The notes under the pieces were generated by a model. The model searched no databases. It saw only the letters and a program-made list of their open reading frames with translations, and was not told the origin of the DNA. A stretch of DNA of 34,901 nucleotides from Candidatus Atribacteria bacterium (GTDB lineage Bacteria; Atribacterota; Phoenicimicrobiia; Phoenicimicrobiales; Stramentimicrobiaceae). The position numbers were made by a program, and so were the translations under genes. Shown piece by piece: positions 8,417 to 16,312 of this stretch. Positions within the stretch are counted from its first letter, which is position 1, and each line of letters opens with the position of its first letter. The DNA is taken from NCBI GenBank assembly GCA_018402425.1, contig JAGYIZ010000020.1:1-34901 (forward strand). The letters are read 5' to 3'.

Positions 8417-9117
8417 TAAAAAATATCCTTTCCTCTAAAGACAGGTCCGTCTTTACAAACCCGCTTATTACCATTTTTTGTTTGACATGTGCAAACAAGG
8501 CAGGCCCCGACCCCGCAAGCCATCCTCTTTTCCAAAGACACATAATGGTCTATATTGAGTTTTCTTGCCTGTTTTTCGATTTTTTTCATCATTAACTCCG
8601 GTCCGCAACTGAAAATAGTGTTGTATTTTTCATATGGAATATAATCAGTGATAAAACCACCGTAATTCACCTGCAAGAGATCTGCATAATTATTAAAAGA
8701 AGCTTCAAATTCATTTTTTTCTTGCAACCCGAGAAAAACATGAATTGTGTTATTTTTGCAGTATTTTTTTAATTGTTTTGAAGCATAGAACAGGGGAGCA
8801 ATTCCAGTTCCTCCACCAACCAGGGCAAAGTCTCCCTTTACTTCCATCGGGAAGCCGTTACCATAAGGACCATGAATACTGATTTCATCACCTTTTTTGC
8901 AATCAGCTAAAACAGTAGTTCCTTTACCGATTTTCTTATATAAGAAAATAATCCCATCATTTTCCAAATCATAAATGCTCATCGGGCGATTTAAAAACAT
9001 GAATTGACTATCTTTCTTAATCATAAAGAATTGTCCCATTTTGGCTTCATATTTTCCAGAAATTTTTAACAGATAAAATTTACTTTTTAAGGGCTTATTG
9101 TATTCTATTAGAGCCAT
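8416..9117 (-). CDS. pyrK: Dihydroorotate dehydrogenase electron transfer subunit
   Basis: A 233-residue subunit of the ferredoxin reductase fold. FAD is bound around RPMSIYD (44-50); the NAD-binding GGGTGIAP lies at 101-108. The 2Fe-2S cluster is ligated by Cys201, Cys206, Cys209 and Cys221 (CGVGACLVC plus a distal Cys). It moves electrons from PyrD to NAD+. The start overlaps the end of pyrF by 10 bases, and AAAGGATAT upstream provides a ribosome binding site inside pyrF. Confidence 0.95.
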   Translation of the reverse strand: MALIEYNKPLKSKFYLLKISGKYEAKMGQFFMIKKDSQFMFLNRPMSIYDLENDGIIFLYKKIGKGTTVLADCKKGDEISIHGPYGNGFPMEVKGDFALVGGGTGIAPLFYASKQLKKYCKNNTIHVFLGLQEKNEFEASFNNYADLLQVNYGGFITDYIPYEKYNTIFSCGPELMMKKIEKQARKLNIDHYVSLEKRMACGVGACLVCTCQTKNGNKRVCKDGPVFRGKDIF

Positions 9118-9965
9118 TGAAGTATATCCTTTTTCATTTCCATTATTTTTTGCCGGGTAATTTTAACAAAATTTTTTGTCTCATCTATTCCTTGGTGAGC
9201 TGCTATAATTCCTCGGGAAGAATTAATAACTGCATTAATGTTTTTATCAAAAATTTTTGCCAGGTCTTTGCCGCTGCCACCCTGTTTCCCATAGCCGGGA
9301 ATAAGAAAGAAAGTGTGTTGCGCATGCTTTTTAATCATAAGAAATTCATCAGGATAGGTCAAGCCTACTACCGAACCTATAGCATTGTATCCAGAATTTC
9401 CTCTATATTTTTTTCCCCATTCTTCAATTTTTTGGGTAATATGTATAAATAGTGGTTTGCCATTTGCTTTCAGCTCTTGAAAATCTTTAGAGCTGGGATT
9501 AGATGTTTTTGCCAATATAAAAAGTCCTTTTTCTCCGCTATCTAAGTATCTAAAATAGGGTTTTATGGCATCTATGCCCATGAATGGATTAATAGTTAAA
9601 AAATCGGCTTCAAAATCTCCGGTAAAATGAGCTTTAGCATATTGTTCGGCCGTGGACGATATGTCTCCTCTTTTTATATCAGCGATGACAATACCTTCTT
9701 TTTGTTTGATATAAGAGAGAGTTTTTTGATAAGCAATCAGTCCTTTGACGCCGTGAGCTTCATAGAAGGCTATCTGAACTTTGTAACATGCGGTGATATC
9801 AAAGGTATTATCAATTACAGTCTTATTAAAAAGAAAAATTTTATCAGTAATATTTAAATCATTATTATTTTTTATGTAACCAGGGATAAAATCTAACTTT
9901 GTGTCAAGTCCAATACATATAGGGCCTCTTTTATTGGCTAATTCATATAGTTTATCTATTATCAT
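9108..9965 (-). CDS. pyrF: Orotidine-5'-phosphate decarboxylase (type 2)
   Basis: A 285-residue enzyme converting OMP to UMP. DIKRGD at 96-101 holds the catalytic Asp-Lys-Asp group, and the length and sequence fit the longer type 2 PyrF. An ATG 15 bases further upstream (9980) is in frame, but GGAG (in the sequence GGAGAAATTAAATATG) is positioned for the ATG at 9965, so I use that start. The gene overlaps the end of pyrC by 14 bases. Confidence 0.92.
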   Translation of the reverse strand: MIIDKLYELANKRGPICIGLDTKLDFIPGYIKNNNDLNITDKIFLFNKTVIDNTFDITACYKVQIAFYEAHGVKGLIAYQKTLSYIKQKEGIVIADIKRGDISSTAEQYAKAHFTGDFEADFLTINPFMGIDAIKPYFRYLDSGEKGLFILAKTSNPSSKDFQELKANGKPLFIHITQKIEEWGKKYRGNSGYNAIGSVVGLTYPDEFLMIKKHAQHTFFLIPGYGKQGGSGKDLAKIFDKNINAVINSSRGIIAAHQGIDETKNFVKITRQKIMEMKKDILQWL

Positions 9966-11106
9966 ATTTAATTTCTCCATTTTTAATAGTCATCAGCACT
10001 TCCCCGTAAACACTCTGACCTATAAAAGGTGTATTTTCTGATTTGGAATTCATTTTTTTTTCACCGATAATATATTTTTTTGCCAGGTCTACCAGAACAA
10101 AATCAGCATTTGTTTTTTGATTAAATTTTGTTGCTCTTTTTTTTAACATCTTAGACGGTGTATCAGACATTAATTTACTTAATAATTGAATATTTATATT
10201 AGCCTCCTTAAATAGCGTATAGACAAGAGAAAAGGCATGTTCCAATCCAATCAAACCCCGAGCTCCTTTTAACTTATCTTTTTTACTATGGGGAGCATGA
10301 TCAGTTGCAATAATATCTATAGTGCCATCAAGAACTCCCTTCAGCAATTCTTCAGTATCTTTCTTTTCTCGAAAGGGAGGATGTACTATGTAATTCAGTC
10401 CATAGCTAAATAAATGGTGTGGAGTTACCTCACAAGTAACATTTAAATTATCTTTTTTGGCAGCCCGGATTAATTCAACGCTTTCTCTTTTGCTTACATG
10501 GCAGATGTGCAAGTTACCTCCATATTTTTTCAATAATTCCAAATCTCGCTCAATCATTTCTACTTCCGGTTCACAATGGGTCAGTAATTTAAAATGATAT
10601 TTTGAAGATGCCTGTAGAGCCCTGATCATTGTTTGTTTATTAATAATCGGTTTACCATCATCAGAGAAAAGCCGGGTATATTTAATCATTGAGTCAAAAT
10701 CAACCAATTGGTTTGTTTCCAGATTTCTGGTAACAGCAGAGACAGGAATTACTTCACACATATTTAATGATTTAGCTTTATCTAAAATATATTTAATCGT
10801 ATCTGGATTGTCACAGGCAGGCATTGTATTAGCCATACAGCAAATAGTAGTAAATCCACCGGATAATGCTGTCTGTTGTCCTGATTTCAAGTCTTCTTTA
10901 TAAGTATACCCCGGGTCTCTCAAATGACAATGCATATCTATAAAAGAGGGCATTAACACCAGTCCTTCTCCGTCAATAATCTCTGTAAAATTGTTTTGTC
11001 TGTCTAAATTCGTTATTTCACTAAAAGTATTATCGAAGATTAGAACATTTGTATTTCTGTCCGTTTCTGTATCAACTATTCTAATTTTTTTAAATAGTAT
11101 TGGCAT
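9952..11106 (-). CDS. pyrC: Dihydroorotase
   Basis: A metal-dependent amidohydrolase closing carbamoyl aspartate to dihydroorotate. DMHCHLRDPG carries the HxH metal ligands (His59 and His61 from the chosen start), followed by the GFTTICCMANTMP segment and TDHAPH near the C-terminal metal/catalytic site, all typical of type I dihydroorotases. A longer frame opens at 11208, inside pyrI, but its extra residues do not resemble the family. AGGAAA near 11113-11120 precedes two candidate starts, ATG 11112 and ATG 11106; spacing favours 11106, giving MPILFKKIRIVD. Confidence 0.92.
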   Translation of the reverse strand: MPILFKKIRIVDTETDRNTNVLIFDNTFSEITNLDRQNNFTEIIDGEGLVLMPSFIDMHCHLRDPGYTYKEDLKSGQQTALSGGFTTICCMANTMPACDNPDTIKYILDKAKSLNMCEVIPVSAVTRNLETNQLVDFDSMIKYTRLFSDDGKPIINKQTMIRALQASSKYHFKLLTHCEPEVEMIERDLELLKKYGGNLHICHVSKRESVELIRAAKKDNLNVTCEVTPHHLFSYGLNYIVHPPFREKKDTEELLKGVLDGTIDIIATDHAPHSKKDKLKGARGLIGLEHAFSLVYTLFKEANINIQLLSKLMSDTPSKMLKKRATKFNQKTNADFVLVDLAKKYIIGEKKMNSKSENTPFIGQSVYGEVLMTIKNGEIKYDNR

Positions 11107-11116
11107 TGACATTTTC

Positions 11117-11539
11117 CTAGAGTTTAGTTTTTTCGTGACAATATTCGCATTGATATTCTTTTGTAGATGGATTAACCAGGGTAAATTCAATATCTCCAAC
11201 ATCTTCAATGGTACTAATGCATCTTGGGTTTTTACATTTTAATATCCCGTATACTTTTTTTGGAAGCTCCAATTTTATTTTTTCCTTTTTTTGACCGTTT
11301 TCAATTATATTAATAGTAACCCCTGAATCAATTAAACCGAGTACAGTTAAATCAAGATAGATGTCATTTTCAATTTTAATTAAGTCTTTAACCCCCATTT
11401 TATTTGAAGGAATATTTTTTAACAATACTACCGTATCTTCCAGTTTATCTAATCCCAATTGGCTAAATATTTTGTAACCGTTTCCGGATTTAATATGGTC
11501 GATTACAATACCCTTCTTTAATTTTGAAACATTTATCAT
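11117..11539 (-). CDS. pyrI: Aspartate carbamoyltransferase regulatory chain
   Basis: A 140-residue regulatory subunit that binds nucleotides and links catalytic trimers into the allosteric class B enzyme. The C-terminal zinc domain has Cys102, Cys107, Cys131 and Cys134 (CKNPRC and CEYC). The N-terminal GIVIDHI segment is the usual start of the allosteric domain. It follows pyrB with a one-base TAATG overlap, matching the obligate stoichiometric pair. Its presence implies feedback control by CTP/ATP at the first committed step. Confidence 0.95.
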   Translation of the reverse strand: MINVSKLKKGIVIDHIKSGNGYKIFSQLGLDKLEDTVVLLKNIPSNKMGVKDLIKIENDIYLDLTVLGLIDSGVTINIIENGQKKEKIKLELPKKVYGILKCKNPRCISTIEDVGDIEFTLVNPSTKEYQCEYCHEKTKL

Positions 11540-12459
11540 TAATTTCCTCCTTTCCCAAGAATCTTGGAGATTAATGCCATCCTAACATACATACCATATT
11601 TTGCTTGCTTAAAATAAACTGCCCGATCGTCCTGATCTACTTCTGTCGCTATTTCATTTACTCTAGGCAAAGGGTGCATGACAATCATATCATTTTTTGC
11701 CATTTTCATTATATTCATATCTAAAATATAAGAGTCTTTTAGCCGGAGATATTCTTCTTCACTAAAGAATCGCTCTTTTTGAATTCTAGTCATATATAGG
11801 ATATCCAATGTATCAATGCAACTTTCTAAAGAAAAAGTTTCTTGATATCTATTATTACTGATTCCTTCTTTTATGTATTCCGGAATTCGCAATTCTTCCG
11901 GAGATATAAATACAAAGTTTATATCCGGATACTTTAGAAGTATTTTTGTTAATGAATGAGTTGTGCGACCAAATTTTAAATCTCCACACAATCCAATGGT
12001 AAAATTTGAGATAGGTCCCTTTAGTTGGCGAATTGTCAATAAATCAGTTAAAGTTTGAGTAGGGTGTTGATGTCCACCGTCACCACCGTTTATAATTGGA
12101 ACACTGGAATTTTTCGAAGCCAGTTTGGGAGCTCCTTCTTTGGGATGTCTCATAATAATTAAATCTGCATAGCAGGAGATAGTTTGAATAGTATCAATAA
12201 GGCTCTCTCCTTTTGATACGGAGGAAGTCATGGCATCAGCAAAACCTATCACTTGTCCTCCTAATCTCAGAATGGCAGATTCAAAACTGAATTTTGTTCT
12301 GGTAGAAGGTTCATAAAATAGTGTTGCTATTAAATTTCCTTTACATAAACCAGAATAGTTCTTCTCGCTGTCAATTATTTTTCCGGCAAAAGATAATAAA
12401 TCGTCAATTTCTTCCAATGAGAAATCATTTACTTCAATTAAACTTTTTCCTTTGATCAT
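11539..12459 (-). CDS. pyrB: Aspartate carbamoyltransferase catalytic chain
   Basis: A 306-residue enzyme condensing carbamoyl phosphate with aspartate. STRTKF (52-57) is the carbamoyl-phosphate loop; HPTQTLTDL and HPLPR are the remaining conserved active-site segments. It is the first gene of the operon, preceded by AAGGAGG (12470-12476) and by a structured leader. No carA or carB is present here, so carbamoyl phosphate must be supplied by genes elsewhere. Confidence 0.97.
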   Translation of the reverse strand: MIKGKSLIEVNDFSLEEIDDLLSFAGKIIDSEKNYSGLCKGNLIATLFYEPSTRTKFSFESAILRLGGQVIGFADAMTSSVSKGESLIDTIQTISCYADLIIMRHPKEGAPKLASKNSSVPIINGGDGGHQHPTQTLTDLLTIRQLKGPISNFTIGLCGDLKFGRTTHSLTKILLKYPDINFVFISPEELRIPEYIKEGISNNRYQETFSLESCIDTLDILYMTRIQKERFFSEEEYLRLKDSYILDMNIMKMAKNDMIVMHPLPRVNEIATEVDQDDRAVYFKQAKYGMYVRMALISKILGKGGN

Positions 12460-12477
12460 ACGAATAATACCTCCTTC

Positions 12478-12496
12478 TTAGTCTCGCTGGGACTAA
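12478..12496 (-). promoter_or_regulatory. Hairpin beside the pyrB ribosome binding site, resembling a PyrR-binding loop
   Basis: On the minus strand, TTAGTC and GACTAA form a 6-bp stem around the 7-base loop CCAGCGA. The whole AGTC-CCAGCGA-GACT is close to the PyrR-recognition consensus ARUCCNGNGAGGYU, but has one extra loop base and an A where G is usual. It ends one base before the pyrB Shine-Dalgarno sequence, a position that would suit translational repression. No pyrR lies in this window, so the assignment is tentative. Confidence 0.4.
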
Positions 12497-12504
12497 ATTA
12501 AAGA

Positions 12505-12597
12505 TTATTTAACAGAAAAAAACCTTTTCGTAGACAATACGAAAAGGTTGTATTCTTGTTCCCGTTTATTATTTGATTTATTTGGTCGTTTTCTCAT
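12505..12597 (-). CDS. Putative 30-codon leader peptide of the pyr operon
   Basis: An ATG at 12597 follows the ribosome binding site AGGAAGG (12607-12613) at 9 bases spacing and opens a 30-residue basic peptide (begins MRKRPNKSNNKREQE) ending in TAA at 12505-12507. Codons 17-26 lie inside the terminator hairpin at 12521-12549, and the stop is 45 bases before pyrB. This matches the arrangement known for E. coli pyrBI, where a translating ribosome close behind RNA polymerase at low UTP prevents terminator formation. Short ORFs arise by chance, so expression is an inference. Confidence 0.5.
   Translation of the reverse strand: MRKRPNKSNNKREQEYNLFVLSTKRFFSVK
12516..12549 (-). terminator. Intrinsic terminator/attenuator in the pyr leader
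   Basis: A perfect 12-bp stem, AACCTTTTCGTA / TACGAAAAGGTT, with a 5-base loop (TTGTC), is followed directly by a run of T on the minus strand (12516-12522). It lies about 100 bases after the predicted transcription start and before pyrB, so it must be read through for operon expression. It therefore acts as an attenuator rather than an end-of-operon terminator. Confidence 0.85.
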
Positions 12598-12650
12598 TTC
12601 TAAGTACCTTCCTAGCATCTCGTACTAGATTAAAGATATCTTCTAAAAAT

Positions 12651-12678
12651 CATATATCACACCTATGCAAATTGTCAA
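12651..12678 (-). promoter_or_regulatory. Sigma70-type promoter of the pyr operon
   Basis: On the minus strand TTGACA (12678-12673) and TATATG (12656-12651) are separated by 16 bases. This predicts transcription starting near 12644 and a leader of about 185 bases before pyrB. No other good -35/-10 pair is seen in this gap. Confidence 0.65.
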
Positions 12679-12860
12679 TGAAAGTTGAAAAGAAATATTT
12701 CCGATATCATCTTATTTTTGATTATTTATGGTCTTTGGATGATTAATTAATATTGCTAAGTAGATGAAAATCATTGTTTATTATATTATAATTGGTAAAG
12801 TATTTGAAAAATATTATATATTAAAGAAACAAAAAACTATATGTTATATGGAGGAAAAAA

Positions 12861-13625
12861 ATTAACATTCAATTTATTGAAACACATGCTCATCTGGATA
12901 TGATTAAAAGGGAGCCAAGTGAAGTTATTGACGATGCTTTGAGAAAAGGTGTTATAAAAATTATTTCTATTGGTATTGATTTGGAATCCAGTAGAAAGAA
13001 TGCTTATTATGCATCTCAATTTATAAATGTGTACACTGCCATGGGTTTTCATCCCCATGAAAGCAAAAAGATGAACGATGAATATTTTGTTCAATTAGAA
13101 AAAATGCTATCAACTCCCAAAAATATTGCCCTTGGAGAGATAGGGTTAGATTATTACTATCTGCATAGCAGCAAAGAAGAACAGAAAAGGGCTTTTAGAG
13201 AGCAAATTGATTTAGCCAGAAGATACAATTTGCCCATAATTGTCCATGATAGAGATGCACATGAGGATACTATGAAAATATTAGAAGAAAAAGCTAAAAA
13301 TATGAAAGTCGTTTTACATTGTTTTTCCGGTGATAAAAGTATGGCTGAATGGTGTGTGCAAAGAGGTTATTATTTTGGTATCGGAGGAGTGGTAACTTTT
13401 AAAAATGCACGAGAATTAGCACAAATAGTAGAAGAGATTCCTCTTGAGAATATATTATTGGAAACAGATTCCCCTTTTCTTACCCCTAGTCCATTTCGAG
13501 GGAAACCAAATGAGCCAAAATATATACCTTTAATTGCTAAAAAAATTGCTGAGCTGAAAGAGAAAAGAATATCTGAAATAGCTAATATTACTACTGAGAA
13601 TGCTAACCAATTTTTTGGATTCTAA
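12861..13625 (+). CDS. tatD: TatD family metal-dependent hydrolase, apparently starting at ATT
   Basis: A 254-residue TIM-barrel nuclease of the TatD family. Metal ligands are His9 and His11 (ETHAHLD), Glu93 (GEIGLDYYY), His129 (VHDRDA), His153 (LHCFSG) and Asp203 (ETDSPFLTP). The first ATG (12900) would remove the HxH motif, while the reading frame upstream encodes it exactly. The only suitable initiation codon is ATT at 12861, 6 bases after GGAGG (12850-12854). ATT initiation is rare but known, for example in infC genes. A sequencing error hiding an ATG is possible. The gene is divergent from the pyr operon. Confidence 0.85.
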   Translation: MNIQFIETHAHLDMIKREPSEVIDDALRKGVIKIISIGIDLESSRKNAYYASQFINVYTAMGFHPHESKKMNDEYFVQLEKMLSTPKNIALGEIGLDYYYLHSSKEEQKRAFREQIDLARRYNLPIIVHDRDAHEDTMKILEEKAKNMKVVLHCFSGDKSMAEWCVQRGYYFGIGGVVTFKNARELAQIVEEIPLENILLETDSPFLTPSPFRGKPNEPKYIPLIAKKIAELKEKRISEIANITTENANQFFGF

Positions 13626-13630
13626 TTTTA

Positions 13631-13870
13631 TTTAACCATTACCACCTTTTTAGAAGGTGGCAATGGTTAAATAATGTTTTTACCATAAAAGATTAAGAGT
13701 AGCTGAATGACAATTTTTTTACAAAGAGTCCAAAGTCAGGTTATGTTGCTTAAAAATGTTATAGCTAAAGTATAAAATAAAAAATCAAGAAAGAAAAGGA
13801 GCTAAAAGGTATAAAAAGTTAAACCTCTTTTAGGGATTCTCAAAGCCACCCGCTATGCGGGTGCGATATT
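13631..13870 (+). repeat. Dispersed hairpin repeat, copy A
   Basis: The copy begins with a long inverted repeat, TTTAACCATTACCACCTT / AAGGTGGCAATGGTTAAA (13631-13671), which may also terminate tatD. It continues with a variable AT-rich body that includes AAGAGTAGCTGAATGACA, and ends with CCACCCGCTATGCGGGTGCG, a 7-bp stem with a 3-base loop. Body and end match copies B (19163-19352, inverted) and C (23823-24012) closely, and copies D and E more distantly. There is no coding potential. Confidence 0.85.
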
Positions 13871-13942
13871 ACTGTTTAGCGGCTACAATGTTAGCTGTTA
13901 ATGTATTATATAACAAAAATGATTGTTCCAGCTTATTAATTA

Positions 13943-13976
13943 GAGTATTTTGATTAATTAAATTGCAAAAAACTTC
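13943..13976. repeat. 34-bp direct repeat, left copy
   Basis: Identical over 34 bases to 15923-15956; it begins GAGTATTTTGATTAATTAAA and ends GCAAAAAACTTC. The two copies lie 1980 bases apart and bracket the decayed insertion sequence. They are far longer than the few-base target duplications expected for the IS1634 family. Confidence 0.85.
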
Positions 13977-15922
13977 TAACCTGACTTTTGCAGCCAAAAG
14001 CATTAAAATCCGCTTCAGTCCTGTTAGGCAGGTCTGGCAGTTTATATTACAAAAAGTTGTTGCCAATTCAGGATTTTTTGTGGCTCCCAGTATTTTTTAT
14101 CTCTCCCTAATCTAAGATACTTGCGGTCAAGATCACGCCGAGCATTTCGTTGAAGTCGCCTTTGGCAGTCTCATCGTTTAGTCAGACGCCTGGATTTTCT
14201 TCAAGATGACTTCCAGATGCCTTGTTCAAACACGATAGAAGGGATCGAGTATTTATTGCCCAGACGTAGTGCCAACAGGCGGACAATAACCAGTGCAACA
14301 AAACAGATCAGAAAATGTGCCTGGATATGGTCATTTCAGGAAAGATAAACAGGACGGGCCTGGGTCACTTTTGGTGACCTTGAAAGCCTCTTCATTACGC
14401 CATAGCCCACGATAGATTTCCATGATCTCCTGGTCATTTTTCTTCCACTCACTGTTGACAATGGCATAGTAACCGTCGAACTTTTCTTCCTGGCGTAATC
14501 TTTCCTCATCGAAAGAAGGGTTTTGCTTGTGGTCATGATCTCGCCCGTATCTGGATCGAAAACAAGGTTTTCACGTATTTCGTCGCGCCGTATGCTATGT
14601 GCTGTTGTATCTTGCAGGGCTGTTTACCAGGTCCCAGGCTTTCATAAAGAGCTGGTTTGCGGTCAGCCGCTTTGCTTTAGCGTCATACTCCCAGCACTGT
14701 AAAAGACGACCTGCTTTCGTCAATACGAACTTTACTTCTGCCTCCATTGGCATTGCTGACGGCAATTTCGCGCCGGATATAACCTGGACTTGATTTTGTA
14801 ATCTTCGCCGATCTGCCGGTAACCTGGTCGTCAGGACGTAATCTTTCAGCTCCTTGTTTGCGCCGCACTGGTTTTGCGAATAGACATAGCCGTCGCCTCA
14901 GGCGCAGGCTAAAGGCGATGTTGTCTGCTGTGTTGACTCCCTTATCCGCGACAACGATGGTGCGTCCGACCTGGTACTCTTTTTTACTTTATCAACACTG
15001 GCAGCGAGGTCTCACGGTCATTGGTGTTGCCGGGGAAAGATCGTAGGAGATCCGGGACCCCTTTTGTGTCCATCCAGTAACCCCATCTGCACGATCAGGT
15101 CAGGGCGATGTTCTTTGGACACCTCCCTTTTTCACCGGCAAGCTCGTCCTGCCCGTCAATCTCAAGAAATAGTAATTGGTGACATCATAGTAGACCAGTT
15201 CAGTGCTTCTGCCAAATTTGTCTTTCATCTTCTGGTGCAGATGTAGCTGCAGACCATCTTTAAAAGTGACGGCCTGCGTTGAAGCGGTAGATGTCATCAA
15301 TGAGAACTCCGTGTTTTCAAAATAGCGGTCTTTCTCCTGGTACGTTTTCTTGGATGCAGGGGGCAAGGGATCCGGGAGAAAACCAATGCCAGCTTCATCA
15401 TGTTGTTGGTATTAAGAATTCAGACTTAGAATAGTCTGGAGTGGTTGTAGAAGAAGATGTCAGAGCTGAAGTTCGTAATAAAGTTTGGCTCAAAGCAGCA
15501 TAACCAATATTTTCTGGATTTGGTCTGGTCTGCTGTCAAGTCTCTTTCAGGATCGGGCTGATGGTAACCGGCTCTCTTTCCAAGCTGCTTTTTGTTCATT
15601 TCTTCGACAACGCTTCTGAAATAGGCAATAGGATCTGGGTAGTGCTTTGTAAGCTCGTCAAGATAGCCAAGGGATTTGACTGTTTTTGTGTCTGACTTTT
15701 TGGTTACCGGGTCTCTGTAGCCCTGCACGATTGACAGATATTTGCATTTCTTGTTATTTTCCGATCTGTAGATACATATTATCACCCCCGTTTTCCATCT
15801 ATTGTATACGATATACAACATAAAGCAACGTATATTATCATATAACTGACAAAAAAATTCCCACCACAAACCGTTGTTTGAGATTTATACAACTGACTTT
15901 ATTGAATTACACCAAAACTAGG
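13977..15922 (-). mobile_element. Remnant insertion sequence (IS1634-like) bounded by 34-bp direct repeats
   Basis: This is the interval between the two 34-bp direct repeats. It holds the decayed transposase and short non-coding flanks. Terminal inverted repeats could not be identified by eye. The size of about 1.95 kb fits an IS1634-type element. The outer edges are inferred from the direct repeats and are not certain. Confidence 0.55.
14100..15777 (-). pseudogene. Decayed IS1634-like transposase
   Basis: Minus-strand fragments in shifting frames add up to one IS1634-family DDE transposase. The start at 15777 reads MYLQIGK before a one-base frameshift, then continues NNKKCKYLSIVQGYRDP and TKTVKSLGYLDELTKHYPDP. 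Next comes ELVYYDVTNYYF (about 15180-15210), resembling the first catalytic Asp region, followed by GLLDGHKRG-like and later C-terminal segments down to about 14200. Several frameshifts and stops make it non-functional. The region is visibly GC-richer than its neighbours, with codons ending in G or C, consistent with horizontal arrival. Open frames at 14336-14536, 15100-15366 and 15426-15869 are fragments of it. Confidence 0.75.
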
Positions 15923-15956
15923 GAGTATTTTGATTAATTAAATTGCAAAAAACTTC
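15923..15956. repeat. 34-bp direct repeat, right copy
   Basis: Second copy of the repeat at 13943-13976. It ends 8 bases before the -35 element of the promoter for the ABC transporter operon, so the insertion event abuts that control region. Confidence 0.85.
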
Positions 15957-15964
15957 CTAACTGT

Positions 15965-15993
15965 TTGACATTTGAATTGTTAATAGGTAAAAT
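15965..15993 (+). promoter_or_regulatory. Strong sigma70-type promoter of the TrpXYZ-like operon
   Basis: TTGACA at 15965-15970 and TAAAAT at 15988-15993 are separated by exactly 17 bases. Transcription would start near 16000, giving a leader of about 310 bases ahead of the substrate-binding protein gene. Confidence 0.75.
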
Positions 15994-16144
15994 ATTTTAT
16001 AAAATAATAGAAAATTAAGCATAATAATGAAAAGAGAATTAAAATGATACAGCAAGTAAATAATTGTATTACTACTATTATATTCCGGGGTAAGTGCCTA
16101 TCGGGTTTGGTAGTAGTAAGTAAGAGATTAGTTCTGATACAAAT

Positions 16145-16225
16145 AAACCACGGGCGTTTACCTCAGGTAAATTCCTGTGGTTTATTTTTTTTAACCACGG
16201 GTGTGTAAAGCATTCGTGGTTTTTT
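16145..16225 (+). promoter_or_regulatory. Tandem competing hairpins (candidate attenuator) in the ABC transporter leader
   Basis: Hairpin 1 pairs AAACCAC (from 16145) with the complementary part of CCTGTGGTTT (16174-16183), has an inner GTTTACC/GGTAAAT stem, and is followed by a T-rich run to 16192. Hairpin 2 pairs AACCACG (16193-16199) with CGTGGTT (16215-16221), followed by a T run. The right arm of hairpin 1 (CCTGTGGTT) can also pair with the left arm of hairpin 2 (AACCACGGG), so the structures are mutually exclusive, as in classical attenuators. About 145 bases of leader precede it. I do not recognise a known riboswitch or T-box signature there. Confidence 0.6.
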
Positions 16226-16251
16226 ATATAAAAATAGAGAGGGGATGATAG

Positions 16252-16311
16252 ATGATTCAAATTAATATACTGGAATTCAATAAAAAATACTCAAAAAAAG
16301 GGAGGAAATAA
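16252..16311 (+). CDS. Possible 19-codon ORF directly before the substrate-binding protein gene
   Basis: ATG at 16252, with GAGAGGGG upstream (about 16237-16244), opens a 19-residue frame ending in TAA at 16309-16311, one base before the next ATG. Its last codons contain the GGGAGG ribosome binding site of the downstream gene, so translation could influence access to that site. It is not rich in Trp or Tyr codons. It is weakly supported and may be chance. Confidence 0.3.
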   Translation: MIQINILEFNKKYSKKGRK

Positions 16312-16312
16312 A

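Noticed and set aside
13869-14066. 65-residue minus-strand open frame at the end of repeat copy A
   Set aside because: It spans the repeat end, one 34-bp direct repeat and the IS flank; no ribosome binding site and no protein-like conservation pattern.
16044-16208. 54-codon open frame across the transporter leader
   Set aside because: It has only a weak ribosome binding site and no enrichment of Trp or other regulatory codons; it probably reflects chance openness of the leader.
16078-16225. T-box riboswitch before the TrpX-like gene
   Set aside because: No AGGGTGGNACCGCG-type core or specifier stem could be found; only the ACCACGGG word is reminiscent.
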